Shown here in pieces: positions 1 through 8,625 of a stretch of 64,000 bases of DNA (its first letter is position 1; every line of letters starts with the position of its first letter). Location: the NCBI RefSeq assembly GCF_007970185.1, contig NZ_CP042431.1, forward strand, positions 2,046,001-2,110,000, written 5' to 3'. A program made the position numbers and the translations under genes. The notes beneath the pieces were generated by a model. It saw only the letters and a program-made list of their open reading frames with translations. It ran no database searches and had not been told where the DNA came from. The DNA comes from Pseudobacter ginsenosidimutans. GTDB taxonomy: Bacteria > Bacteroidota > Bacteroidia > Chitinophagales > Chitinophagaceae.

Positions 1-1
1 G

Positions 2-148
2 GTGGACAATGCCGGTAGGACTGTTCACAAGAAAGCCTATACCGGTGGGTCACAATCTATCAACCTTTCATCTTTATCACCCGGGATCTACTATTGTTAT
101 GTAAGCTCCGGCCCAATCGCTGAAACATTCAAGATCCTTATCAATTGA
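2..148 (+). CDS. C-terminal end of a T9SS-sorted secreted protein (partial)
   Basis: The frame is open from the window edge and ends at TGA 146-148, leaving 48 residues. They look like the last two-thirds of a type A T9SS sorting domain: a short 'VDNAGRTVHKK' strand, a 'LSPGIYYCYV' strand (the usual G-x-Y motif) and a final 'ETFKILIN' strand. Such domains direct secretion across the outer membrane and surface attachment in Bacteroidota. The function of the rest of the protein cannot be seen. The stop lies 8 nt before the next gene's ATG. Confidence 0.75.
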   Translation: MDNAGRTVHKKAYTGGSQSINLSSLSPGIYYCYVSSGPIAETFKILIN

Positions 149-156
149 CAATAACC

Positions 157-1026
157 ATGAACTGTAAGCGCTCAATAATCCTTGCCCTGATCTTCTTTTC
201 CCATTTGCCTGCACTTTTTGCTCAGCAGCCTTCTCTTCGGGTGATCACCTATAATATTTTCGAAGGGATGAAGCTGGATACAGCCGCAGGCAAACCTTCA
301 TTTGTTGCCTGGATAAAGAAGATGGATCCCGATGTACTGGCGTTACAGGAAGTGACCAATTTTACACAGGCATCATTGGAAAAACTGGCGGAGCAATATG
401 GACATCGCTATGCTGTATTGTTGATCGAAGGCGAGAAGTTCCCGGTTGCCATCACTTCCAAATATCCGATCCTGCATGTGCAGAAAGTCAGTGATAATAT
501 GGATCGTGGCTTTATAACAGCCAGCATTCAGGGATACAATATCGTTTCCGTTCACCTTACCCCATTCGATTATCGCAAAAGGGCACAAGAGATAGATCTG
601 TTGATGGCGCATATCAAAGCACAGCCTGTGCAACAGAAATGGATAGTGATGGGGGACTTCAATACTTTGTCGCCGGTTGATTCTGCAAATTACAGCGATG
701 GACGAATGATCGCTAATTACCAGGCTTATGAAAAAAAGTATGCGCCCATCTTAAAACTGGCAGATGGAAAGATCGATTACTCCGTCATTGAAAAAGTACA
801 CAAAGCAGGATTCACGGATGTGTTGCACAAAATGCATCCGGGTTTTGTAAAAACAGTACATCCGAAAAGATTTGAACCGAAAACAGGAAGCGATGTGTCT
901 TCACGGATCGATTTTATATTTATTAGTAAGGATCTGCTGAAGAAACTGGCTACAGCCCGTGTGTTGACAGATGATTTTACGGATAACTATTCAGATCATT
1001 ATCCTGTTTTGTTTGAATTGAAATAA
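157..1026 (+). CDS. Exported endonuclease/exonuclease/phosphatase (EEP) family hydrolase
   Basis: A 289-residue protein with a signal peptide (about residues 1-23, ending LFAQ). EEP-fold motifs appear in order: YNIFEG near 32, LALQEV with the metal-binding Glu near 65, VSVHL near 130, GDFN near 166-169, SRIDFIF near 250 and SDHYPV near 279. This is the DNase I-like set of metal and catalytic residues, so a Mg-dependent phosphoesterase acting outside the cytoplasm is expected. The substrate (nucleic acid, phospholipid or sugar phosphate) cannot be told. I chose ATG 157 because the in-frame TTG at 145 overlaps the previous stop and would add residues before the signal peptide. It lies 2 nt from the next gene, so cotranscription is likely. 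Confidence 0.88.
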   Translation: MNCKRSIILALIFFSHLPALFAQQPSLRVITYNIFEGMKLDTAAGKPSFVAWIKKMDPDVLALQEVTNFTQASLEKLAEQYGHRYAVLLIEGEKFPVAITSKYPILHVQKVSDNMDRGFITASIQGYNIVSVHLTPFDYRKRAQEIDLLMAHIKAQPVQQKWIVMGDFNTLSPVDSANYSDGRMIANYQAYEKKYAPILKLADGKIDYSVIEKVHKAGFTDVLHKMHPGFVKTVHPKRFEPKTGSDVSSRIDFIFISKDLLKKLATARVLTDDFTDNYSDHYPVLFELK

Positions 1027-1028
1027 CA

Positions 1029-2246
1029 ATGAAATACCAGCTTATCAGGATTTGTTTTTGCTGGCTCTTGCTGGCAACGGTTAGTGTACAGCTTGCTGCA
1101 CAATCGAAGAAAGAAAGTCTTTTACAGAGGAAGAATTTTTTCATGCTTTACCTGTTGGAACAGGAAGGCGTTCGCCCGGTTGGTCAGACCTTTGAGATTT
1201 TGCGCAGCAGATTGCAGCAGGATGCGCAACAGGCACTGATCAACTGCCAGGATGCCGCCTGTTTCGGCAGGGCGCTTTCGATCACTGAAAGTGAAATTGA
1301 ATCAGTCGGAAATGAACTGGTGCAATTGACACTCAGTAATGCAGCCTGGAAAAAACTGGTTGGACAGTTGCGGACTTCAGGAGCCTACAATCTTTTTGCA
1401 GCAGATGCGGATACAGGATTGGTACGCAAAGCCTGGCGCGCAGATGCGCAGGGAGTGAACTATGCGCTGGGCACTTATGTGGAAGGCAAAACACCTTTGT
1501 ATCCAAAGATCGATAGTATCAGTTTCGATAAAAATGATCAGGAATTCAGGAATGAGATAGCAGCCAAACTGCAAAAGCAGTTATCCCAAAAGAAGACAAC
1601 TTTCTATTCTCTTCCTCTTCAACTGGCATTGGATGCACTGCAATTGAATGGCCGCGATGAAGCTATCCGATACGAGCCATTGACCAAAAAGGAAAATGCT
1701 GCGGCTTACAAGAAAGCTGCAAAGATCAACTGGCAATCCTACAAATACAGCATGATCCTGGTGCCGGGCCTCGGTCCCGAACAACCGGGTGTAAAGCTGG
1801 ATCCCAACGGCGCCAAACGCTGCGACAGTGCCGCTGTCCGCTATCATGCAGGACTGGCGCCATTCCTGGTGGTTTCCGGAGGCCATGTGCATCCCAACAA
1901 AACGCCTTACTGTGAAGCCATCGAAATGAAAAAATACATGGTGGAAGTGCTGAAGATCCCTGCATCTGCAATTATCATTGAGCCGCATGCAAGACATACC
2001 ACTACCAATCTGCGTAACGCCAACAGGCTGGTGTTCCTGTTCAAAATGCCATCTGACAAACCGGTGTTGATCGTATCTGATGCCTCTCAGACAAAATATA
2101 TTAATGGAAATATGAAATTGAGGATCCAGAAAGAACTCGGCTATCTTCCTTTTCAATCCATCAAACAATTAAGTTCCACAGAAACGGAGTACCTTCCATC
2201 TGTCAACTCATTACAGATTAATCCGATCGATCCGCTCGACCCATAG
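1029..2246 (+). CDS. Exported DUF218 (YdcF/SanA/ElyC-like) protein
   Basis: 405 residues with a signal peptide (about 1-25). A helical N-terminal part to about 235 precedes a DUF218-type domain with 'PGLGPE' (246-251), 'SGGHVHP' (283-289) and 'EPHARHTTTN' (318-327). These correspond to the family's dinucleotide-like first loop, S-G-G loop and E-x-x-x-x-T-x-x-N motif. DUF218 proteins are linked to envelope functions in E. coli (SanA, ElyC), but no reaction is settled. The N-terminal half is not typical of SanA. The gene sits between two exported hydrolases with 2-3 nt gaps, so the three form one transcription unit. Confidence 0.8.
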   Translation: MKYQLIRICFCWLLLATVSVQLAAQSKKESLLQRKNFFMLYLLEQEGVRPVGQTFEILRSRLQQDAQQALINCQDAACFGRALSITESEIESVGNELVQLTLSNAAWKKLVGQLRTSGAYNLFAADADTGLVRKAWRADAQGVNYALGTYVEGKTPLYPKIDSISFDKNDQEFRNEIAAKLQKQLSQKKTTFYSLPLQLALDALQLNGRDEAIRYEPLTKKENAAAYKKAAKINWQSYKYSMILVPGLGPEQPGVKLDPNGAKRCDSAAVRYHAGLAPFLVVSGGHVHPNKTPYCEAIEMKKYMVEVLKIPASAIIIEPHARHTTTNLRNANRLVFLFKMPSDKPVLIVSDASQTKYINGNMKLRIQKELGYLPFQSIKQLSSTETEYLPSVNSLQINPIDPLDP

Positions 2247-2249
2247 TTT

Positions 2250-3329
2250 ATGAAAAGATTACTTCTTGTCTGCCTGATTGTAGTAACTGCTTTCGCATCC
2301 TTTGCGCAAGACAGCATCCGTTTTACCAGTGCCGCATCTCTGATGATGATCGGCAAGGCAAAACCAACTGATTCCATCTTTCAGAGAATTGATTCCGTTG
2401 AAACGAAAGACATGCCTAAAGCTGTACAGGCGCTGGCAAAGAACAGCGCTGGTATTGCCATTCTTTTCGAAACCAACTCCACTATTATCCGTGCAAAATG
2501 GAAACTGGAAAGCGAAAAGTTTTACAGTAATATGCCGCCGATCAGTCATAGCGGACTGGACCTGTACTGTCTGAAAAATGGAAAATGGCAATATGTGATG
2601 GTGGGCAAACCTGCAAAAGGAACAGCCGATCAGGACCAGGTGATCATTCAAAATATGGACAGCTCAATGAAGCAGTTCATGCTTTACCTGCCTTTGTATA
2701 ACACAGTAAATGATCTGCAGATTGGTGTACAGGAAAATGCAGAGATCAGGAAACCCGCGCAGCCCGGCATCAATACAACAAAAAGAGTGGTAATGTATGG
2801 TTCCAGTATTTTGCAGGGAGCATCTGCCAGCAGACCCGGTATGGCCTATCCTGCCATCCTGCAAAGGAAGACAGGCTACGATGTGATCAATCTCGGTTTC
2901 AGCGGAAATGCAAAAATGGAAATTGAACTGGCTCAGTATCTGGCTTCAGTTCCCGCCGATCTGTACATTCTGGATTGCATCCCCAATCCTTCGCCCGAAC
3001 AGATCAAAGAAAGATCTTACAACTTCATCAAATACCTGCGTCAGCAAAAACCAAATGTACCCATCATCCTCATCGAAACAGTTTTCAGGGAAAATGGAAA
3101 CTGGGATCAGAAGGTGGGTAAAACAGTAAGCGGCCAGCTGGAAGAGATCAGGAAAACTTATGATCGATTGAAGAAAGAAGGCATCGACAATTTCTATTAT
3201 CTCACTACTGATAAGCTGATCGGTAATGATCATGAAGCCACCATCGATGGCGTGCACCTGACAGACCTCGGGTTTTCGCGCATGGCCGATGCAGTGCTGC
3301 CACTGATCAGGAAAGCAATGAAGAAATAA
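2250..3329 (+). CDS. Exported SGNH/GDSL-family esterase
   Basis: 359 residues with a signal peptide ending SFAQ near 20. An N-terminal beta-rich domain (about 25-165) is followed by an SGNH hydrolase domain. Visible blocks are YGSSILQG (183-190) with the nucleophile Ser, GFSGN (216-220) with the oxyanion Asn, and DGVH (333-336) giving the Asp and His of the triad. This two-domain arrangement is common in Bacteroidota SGNH proteins that remove acyl groups from glycans, though the substrate is not shown here. ATG 2250 is 3 nt after the previous stop, so it is the last gene of the exported-enzyme trio. Confidence 0.85.
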   Translation: MKRLLLVCLIVVTAFASFAQDSIRFTSAASLMMIGKAKPTDSIFQRIDSVETKDMPKAVQALAKNSAGIAILFETNSTIIRAKWKLESEKFYSNMPPISHSGLDLYCLKNGKWQYVMVGKPAKGTADQDQVIIQNMDSSMKQFMLYLPLYNTVNDLQIGVQENAEIRKPAQPGINTTKRVVMYGSSILQGASASRPGMAYPAILQRKTGYDVINLGFSGNAKMEIELAQYLASVPADLYILDCIPNPSPEQIKERSYNFIKYLRQQKPNVPIILIETVFRENGNWDQKVGKTVSGQLEEIRKTYDRLKKEGIDNFYYLTTDKLIGNDHEATIDGVHLTDLGFSRMADAVLPLIRKAMKK

Positions 3330-3454
3330 TTCTCTGTGATTTTCACTTGATAATAGTTTTGAATGCGTATTTCTGCCGGTTTTTTTCTTTTCCACAACCA
3401 GTAAACCCGCGCGTATTTGCAGTATTTTAGGCATAAACCTGCAAATCGACGCTT

Positions 3455-5824
3455 ATGAGAAAAACTCTACTAAGTCTTCTATTCCTTAGTGTGAGCATCC
3501 TGGTTAACGCGCAGTCGCCCAAACGCGAGATGCGCGGTGCCTGGATCGCTACCTATTCTAACATTGACTGGCCAAACCGCACTCAAACGCCTGCACAGCA
3601 GCGGGCCGCTTTCCTCACCATTCTGGAACATCACAAAGCAACGGGCATGAACACGCTGTATATCCAGGTGCGCAGCCAATGTGATGCCATGTATCCAAGT
3701 TCAATCGAACCCTGGTCTGCCGATCTTACCGGCACACAGGGTAATGCGCCTTCAACGCCATGGGACCCCATGCAGTTCATGATCGAGGAATGCCATAAAC
3801 GCGGAATTGAATTCCACGCATGGATCAATCCCTATCGCGCAGTAGGCAACAGCAACAACCTCCCGGGCTTTGCCGCCAACCATGTTGCCAAACAACATCC
3901 TGAATGGTTGCTCAGTCAGGGTACGCTTCGTGTGCTGGATCCTGGCCTGCAAGCTGTTCGTGAATACATTCTTAGTGTGATCGCGGATATTGTAGACCGT
4001 TATGATGTAGATGGTATTCACTTCGACGATTATTTTTATCCGCCAGCAGCTCCGGCCGGCACTACGCCTTACAATGATGATGCTTCTTTTGCACTCGATC
4101 CGCGGGGCTTCACTGTTCGTGGCGACTGGCGCCGTGATAATGTGAACCTGCTCATCCAAAAAGTGTACGACACCATAAAAACACTCAAACCCTGGGTGAA
4201 ATTTGGTGTATCGCCTTCGGGTATCTATCGCAACAGTACCAATCCGGAGATCGGAACGCCCACCAGTGGCCTCGAACACTACACAACTCTTTTCGCCGAT
4301 ACCAAAAAATGGTTACAGGAAGGATGGGTTGATTATATCGCACCACAGGTATACTGGTATATCGGACAGCCAGGCGCCAACTATGCAGCCATTGTTCCCT
4401 GGTGGAATAACCAGGCGAATGGTCGTCATATCTATATCGGCATGGCGGGCTACAAAGTGAATGATCCCGCACAGGGCGTCAACTGGGCCAACCCCAGCAT
4501 GATCCCCAATGAAATGCGACTGAACAGGCAGCATCCCAACGTTGCCGGTCAGGCCATCTACAATACCAGCAGCCTGAGAAGCGCCACCAAACTGAGTTTC
4601 AGGGATTCGCTGCGGCTGGATTTTTATCTGTACCCCGCATTGCTTCCCAGAATGCCGTGGAGGGATGATATTGCTCCTGCATCTCCATCATCTTTACAGG
4701 TATTGAAGTTCAGAACGGATTCGGTTGTACTTCGCTGGCAGCAATCCATCGCAACCAGTGAACTGGACAAAGCGAAAAGATTTGTAGTCTATCGTTCCAC
4801 AATAGCCGAAGTGGATACCACCAATCCAGCCAATATCATCGCTATCACCAATACCGATGTTCCAGGTTATACCGATACCACGGGAGAAGAGGCAACAACC
4901 TATTATTATGCCATCACTTCCCTGGACCGTTTTCATAATGAGAGTGCCGTATCCAACAAGGCATCTAACCTGCCTCCGGCGATCTCCTGTCCGGAAGCCC
5001 AAACCATTTACACCGATGCCAATTGCAATATCGTAGTTCCGGATTACACAAGCCTTGCGTTGGTGAATGGTACGCCTGTTACTCCAGACATCACCATAAC
5101 GCAGGTTCCGGCAGCGGGCACTGTGGTGAATGGAATGAATAACCTGGTGGTTTCACTAGAAGCAAAGGATGAAGCGAATAATGGAACGAGCTGCCAGTTT
5201 GATGTGTTGGTGAAAGACAGCATCGCACCTGTGATCAGCAATGCAATGGCAAGCGAAACCCAGCTCTGGCCTGCAACACAGCAAATGAGAAATGTAGCTA
5301 TCGATTATGATGTTGCTGACAATTGCTCGGGCGTTACTACCTCCTTGACTGTAACCAGCAGCGAACCAGTAACCGGCGGCGCTTATGGAAATACTGCGCC
5401 TGACTGGGTAATAGTGAACAATCATATGGTTCAGTTACGTGCAGAGCGCGGTCTCTTCAGTAACGGACGCGTATATATGATCACCATTACTGCCACCGAT
5501 AGTACCGGCAATACCAGCCAACGTCAGTTGCAGGTGAAAGTGCCGAAACTTCCGGATAATCCTTTCCCTGAAACACTCCTGGTGGTGAAGGCTCTTCCAA
5601 ATCCGACACCTAACCAGTTCCATGTGATCACGGTAAGTACATCGTCACAACCGATCAGTTACAAAGTGACGGATATGACAGGTAAAGTGATCGAGACCAG
5701 ATCTAACCTGCCTGCTAATGGAATGTTCTACATCGGCTCCAATTATGCGCCGGGTATGTACTTCCTGCAGGTGAAACAGGGTCAGCATAGCGAAGTGCTG
5801 AAATTGGTGAAGATCTCCAGATAA
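3455..5824 (+). CDS. Secreted GHL10-family glycoside hydrolase with T9SS sorting domain
   Basis: 789 residues. A signal peptide (1-20) leads into a GHL10 (DUF187, YngK-like) barrel at about 24-400, marked by RGAWIATYSNIDWP near 27, HAWINPYRA near 121 and DGIHFDDYFYPP near 186-197, which carries the conserved acidic residues. A fibronectin III-like module (about 415-505), a HYR-like module (about 507-585), another beta module and a type A T9SS domain (about 712-789, 'LPNPTPNQF') follow. GHL10 enzymes cut glycan strands; E. coli DigH, of this family, acts on denuded peptidoglycan. This copy should be secreted or surface bound. A second copy in the window (30476-32554) is a lipoprotein fused to an amidase. 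Confidence 0.9.
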   Translation: MRKTLLSLLFLSVSILVNAQSPKREMRGAWIATYSNIDWPNRTQTPAQQRAAFLTILEHHKATGMNTLYIQVRSQCDAMYPSSIEPWSADLTGTQGNAPSTPWDPMQFMIEECHKRGIEFHAWINPYRAVGNSNNLPGFAANHVAKQHPEWLLSQGTLRVLDPGLQAVREYILSVIADIVDRYDVDGIHFDDYFYPPAAPAGTTPYNDDASFALDPRGFTVRGDWRRDNVNLLIQKVYDTIKTLKPWVKFGVSPSGIYRNSTNPEIGTPTSGLEHYTTLFADTKKWLQEGWVDYIAPQVYWYIGQPGANYAAIVPWWNNQANGRHIYIGMAGYKVNDPAQGVNWANPSMIPNEMRLNRQHPNVAGQAIYNTSSLRSATKLSFRDSLRLDFYLYPALLPRMPWRDDIAPASPSSLQVLKFRTDSVVLRWQQSIATSELDKAKRFVVYRSTIAEVDTTNPANIIAITNTDVPGYTDTTGEEATTYYYAITSLDRFHNESAVSNKASNLPPAISCPEAQTIYTDANCNIVVPDYTSLALVNGTPVTPDITITQVPAAGTVVNGMNNLVVSLEAKDEANNGTSCQFDVLVKDSIAPVISNAMASETQLWPATQQMRNVAIDYDVADNCSGVTTSLTVTSSEPVTGGAYGNTAPDWVIVNNHMVQLRAERGLFSNGRVYMITITATDSTGNTSQRQLQVKVPKLPDNPFPETLLVVKALPNPTPNQFHVITVSTSSQPISYKVTDMTGKVIETRSNLPANGMFYIGSNYAPGMYFLQVKQGQHSEVLKLVKISR

Positions 5825-5845
5825 GCAAACAATTACCAGCCCAAT

Positions 5846-5872
5846 AAGGCCATCCGGTTTCCGGGTGGCCTT
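5846..5872 (+). terminator. Intrinsic terminator after the GHL10 gene
   Basis: An 11-bp stem (5846-5856 with 5862-5872, one G-U pair) with a short loop is followed by TTCGTTTG. It lies 22 nt past the GHL10 stop. Its T-rich tail contains the TTTG element of the next promoter. Confidence 0.8.
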
Positions 5873-5876
5873 TTCG

Positions 5877-5908
5877 TTTGCGTGAAATCAAACTTCCTTC
5901 TATCTTTG
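5877..5908 (+). promoter_or_regulatory. Bacteroidota promoter for rtcB
   Basis: TTTG at 5877-5880, a 20-nt spacer, then TATCTTTG at 5901-5908, an exact fit to TTTG-N19/20-TAnnTTTG. Transcription should start near 5913-5916, giving a leader of about 90 nt before the rtcB ATG. Confidence 0.75.
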
Positions 5909-5922
5909 CAGTCCCGAATACT

Positions 5923-5973
5923 TTCGGCTGCTGACATCTTGTTGGGCCAGATGTTCCTACCAGAGGCCCCGAA
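5923..5973 (+). other. Possible structured 5' leader (H-type pseudoknot) of rtcB
   Basis: Stem 1 is ACATCT 5934-5939 with AGATGT 5949-5954. The loop contains GGGCC (5944-5948), which can pair with GGCCC (5965-5969), forming an H-type pseudoknot with loops of 4, 0 and 10 nt. TTCGG (5923-5927) can close over CCGAA (5969-5973), sharing one base. I cannot match it to a named riboswitch class. The pairing is seen directly; any function is inference. Confidence 0.4.
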
Positions 5974-6003
5974 CTAATCTTTTTTATAGTAAAATTAAAG
6001 AAC

Positions 6004-7134
6004 ATGGTACCTATTGGGTTCTATTGTGATCCTGATGGCATCGAGCAAAATGCCATGGATCAATTACAGCAGTATGCGAAACGGGAACATATCACGGCTA
6101 TCCGTGCTTTTACCGATATACATTATTGCGCTGAAAAAGCCCTGCCAGTGGGCGTAGCATTTAAAACAAACGATCACGTATATCCGCTGATCACCGGAAA
6201 AGACATAGGATGTGGTGTGATGTATCTCAGGATCGGAAAGGAAAACTGGATAAAGCCTTTCGATAAAAATGAACATTTCCGTGCGCTTGAATTTACGCAT
6301 CAGAAAATGACGGATGATGGTCTTGGTGGCGGCAATCATTTCCTCAGTATCGAAGAGGATGATAATGCAGTGTACATTATTTGTCATACCGGCACGCGCG
6401 ACAGAGGCATTGCGCTTTATCAGCAATGCCTGCAACTGACCCGGGATTATTCCAGGGAATCAGGCCGGCAGGTGGAATATGTGCACAAGGATTTCCTGCA
6501 ACAGGAGTTCATCAGTTATTACAATGCCACATTGCAGTTCGGTTATGAACGAAGGAAGGATTTTTGTATTAAAACCCTGATCTTTCTTCAAAACGCGAAT
6601 TATGTGACGGCGGATAAACAAGCGATCCGGAAAGATTACCTGCTTGCGCGTTACAACCAGTTACCGGATAATGGCAAGTTATATGGAACGCCTTATCGCC
6701 TGGAGGATTCCATCCACAATCATATCCGGTTCAACGGAAATGAAATTCTGCACAGGAAAGGCAGTACAGAATTGATGGCTTCAAAAACAGTGGTTGTGCC
6801 ATTTTCTATGTCAAGAGGCAGCTTGCTGGTGCAGGCGGCTAATGGCCAGGAAGCGGCTGCGGCATTACATTCCTGTGCGCATGGGGCAGGCAGGCGCTTG
6901 AGCCGTTTCGATGCAATGAAATATTGGAAAACTGTACTGAAGGAAAAGCAAAGGAAACAGTACAGGGAACAGTTCAGCGAATTGTTGAACAGGTCCGGTG
7001 ATTTTCCGCATGGTTATATCCAGGAATTTGATTTCGCTTATAAAGACGCTTCAGATCTTCTGGCATATCAACCCTATCTTAAAAAAGTGACGCAAACCAG
7101 ACCTGTGGTAACCATCAAATTCACAGAGATCTGA
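6004..7134 (+). CDS. rtcB: RtcB-family RNA 3'-phosphate/5'-OH ligase
   Basis: 376 residues, somewhat shorter than E. coli RtcB. The whole active site is present: GKDIGCGV with Cys70, GGGNHF with Asn111 and His112, CHTGTRDRG with His128, IHNHI with His238 (followed by HRKGS), and CAHGAGR with His293, the residue that becomes guanylylated. RtcB joins RNA 2',3'-cyclic phosphate or 3'-phosphate ends to 5'-OH ends using GTP and Mn(II) in tRNA repair and ribosome rescue. No archease or rtcA/rtcR is adjacent. It has its own promoter and a leader that may be structured. ATG 6004 follows an A-rich tract as usual here. The HTGTRDRG variant differs from the usual HSGSRGxG, so a diverged subfamily is possible. 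Confidence 0.9.
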   Translation: MVPIGFYCDPDGIEQNAMDQLQQYAKREHITAIRAFTDIHYCAEKALPVGVAFKTNDHVYPLITGKDIGCGVMYLRIGKENWIKPFDKNEHFRALEFTHQKMTDDGLGGGNHFLSIEEDDNAVYIICHTGTRDRGIALYQQCLQLTRDYSRESGRQVEYVHKDFLQQEFISYYNATLQFGYERRKDFCIKTLIFLQNANYVTADKQAIRKDYLLARYNQLPDNGKLYGTPYRLEDSIHNHIRFNGNEILHRKGSTELMASKTVVVPFSMSRGSLLVQAANGQEAAAALHSCAHGAGRRLSRFDAMKYWKTVLKEKQRKQYREQFSELLNRSGDFPHGYIQEFDFAYKDASDLLAYQPYLKKVTQTRPVVTIKFTEI

Positions 7135-7147
7135 TACCCGATTTATA

Positions 7148-7174
7148 GAAACCGCCTTGTTGAAGGGCGGTTTC
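7148..7174 (+). terminator. Intrinsic terminator after rtcB
   Basis: GAAACCGCC (7148-7156) pairs perfectly with GGCGGTTTC (7166-7174), and TTGTTC follows. It begins 14 nt after the rtcB stop. Confidence 0.8.
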
Positions 7175-7546
7175 TTGTTCTCCGGGCGTTTTACTATTTT
7201 CAATCAACTGGCCAGAACAAAACAAGCCCGGCAATGCCGTTGTGGGTATTCCTGGCATCACCTCTATAAAGCAAATTTTCAAATCAATTCTTCGTTCAAC
7301 ATCATTAGAAGAGGATGTTGCATTACCGGAGAAATCCTTTCAGGCAATATTGCTATTGGGATGCGAGCTGATCTAACAGCAATCGGGCTAACTGTCAGAC
7401 CGATCATTTCCGATTTTGGTTTTCTTAGAAATAGTGAATCCAAAACAGAAGATACCGGCCTTGTACTATTTGATTTGCCGGCATTTGAAGAGAGCTATCT
7501 CAAGGCGAATGCGCCTTTCCATACCCCCATCCCTATCATGTTGTAA
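7157..7546 (+). pseudogene. Possible remnant resembling the EF-Tu-like beta-barrel domain
   Basis: An open frame of up to 129 codons. Its second half (from about 7279) has the rhythm of translation-factor domain 2: 'FNIIRRGCCITGEI', 'SGNIAIGM', a strand near 'RPIISDFGF' and 'EDTGLVLFDLP'. The frame has no ATG before that region, only TTGs at 7157, 7160 and 7172, and those lie inside the rtcB terminator hairpin. Either the gene starts at a non-standard codon or its 5' part is lost. No function is assigned. Calling it a real but unusually started small gene is the alternative. Confidence 0.35.
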
Positions 7547-7872
7547 GTACTTCAGTGTAGTAATTCCTCTATAGCTATTTCGTAGTTCGTCTATGAAAAA
7601 TAATGTTCATATAAAATATATTTGAGTAACCTATGCATTACGCAATTTATGCAATTGAACAACCGATGATAAACTCAGGTCAGGGCTTTGATTATTCCAT
7701 GTGTGATAGCACTCCAATCCGTACTCTTTGCCAGCGGAACAGTTGGATCGGATCCCGTCTTTCGATACAACCGGGTTTACAGGATTTGTAAAGATTGCCC
7801 ATGAAGGCACCGTTACAAATTCTGTAACCAACCGTTGGATATCCAACATTGAAAAAATTATTGAAATAGTTC
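7547..7872. other. Gene-poor gap with one promoter-like element
   Basis: No convincing gene. TATATTTG at 7617-7624 matches the TAnnTTTG element and is followed by a 52-codon ORF (ATG 7633 to TAA 7791), but there is no TTTG at the right distance upstream and the peptide is not recognisable. A 72-codon minus-strand frame over the same stretch also looks accidental. No terminator for the minus-strand lytTR operon is obvious. Confidence 0.4.
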
Positions 7873-8625
7873 TCAGACCTTCCCTTCCAACCAGTTCTTG
7901 AAATCGGCTACACGCTCCCTGCTGATGATCACATCATCGGGTGCAGGCGGATTCAACTGAACCAACAGCCTGCTATTATAGTAGGCTGTCATTTTTTTTA
8001 TGGCATCGATGTGAATGATGAACTGACGGTTCACGCGGAAAAAGGAATTTTTGTCGAGGAGATTTTCCACCTGGTCCAGTGAATAATCCAGTGGATATTC
8101 CTGTTTGCTTAAAGTAGTGGCCACAGTGAGCCCCCGGGCGGAGTGCAGCCAGGCAATATCTTTCGCTTTGATATAGATCAGTTGGTTATTGAGCCTGCTG
8201 ATGAAACGGGTGGTATCCCTTTTGAAAAATGCCTCGGCCAGTTTATTGATATCAACCTGTTGACTGACCGGCCGGAACAGCCTGAATTTCTTCAGGGCAT
8301 TGTCGAGCGCTGATAACTCTATTGGCTTTACCAGGTAATCAACACTGTTGACCTTGAATGCCTGCAAGGCAAAATTATCATAAGCGGTAGTGAAGATGAT
8401 GGGCGTGCTCACATTCGGGCCGGTGAAAAGCTCGAAGCAGTTGCCGTCCGACAATTGAATGTCCATCAGCATGAGATCTATATCATGCGCACCGGCAAAC
8501 CATTTGCGGCCATCAGCAACGGATTCCACCACTGCTTCCACGATAATGGTGGGATCGCATTTTCCAAGCAGCTGGGTCAGTCGTTCCGCATTATGATGTT
8601 CGTCCTCAAATATGATCACTTTCAT
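7873..8625 (-). CDS. LytTR-family response regulator
   Basis: 250 residues. The receiver domain (1-about 118) has phospho-acceptor Asp55 (LMLMDIQLSD), the FEDE acidic pair near 6-9, the Thr of IIFTTA near 79 and Lys100 (YLVKP). A LytTR DNA-binding domain fills about 140-250, ending with ISRERVADFKNWL. It is the partner of the overlapping kinase gene (20 nt overlap), so it should be phosphorylated by it and bind direct-repeat promoters. It is the last gene of the minus-strand operon starting at 11515; which genes it controls cannot be told. Confidence 0.92.
   Translation of the reverse strand: MKVIIFEDEHHNAERLTQLLGKCDPTIIVEAVVESVADGRKWFAGAHDIDLMLMDIQLSDGNCFELFTGPNVSTPIIFTTAYDNFALQAFKVNSVDYLVKPIELSALDNALKKFRLFRPVSQQVDINKLAEAFFKRDTTRFISRLNNQLIYIKAKDIAWLHSARGLTVATTLSKQEYPLDYSLDQVENLLDKNSFFRVNRQFIIHIDAIKKMTAYYNSRLLVQLNPPAPDDVIISRERVADFKNWLEGKV

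Noticed and set aside
145-156. TTG at 145 as the start of the EEP hydrolase
   Set aside because: It overlaps the stop of the preceding gene and adds polar residues before a normal signal peptide; ATG 157 gives a clean start.
5923-5973. Assignment of the rtcB leader to preQ1, SAM-II or another named riboswitch
   Set aside because: Stem lengths and conserved bases do not match the consensus sequences I know; left as an unassigned structure.
7631-7849. 72-codon minus-strand frame
   Set aside because: No recognisable motif, low-complexity composition and no start signal; most likely accidental.
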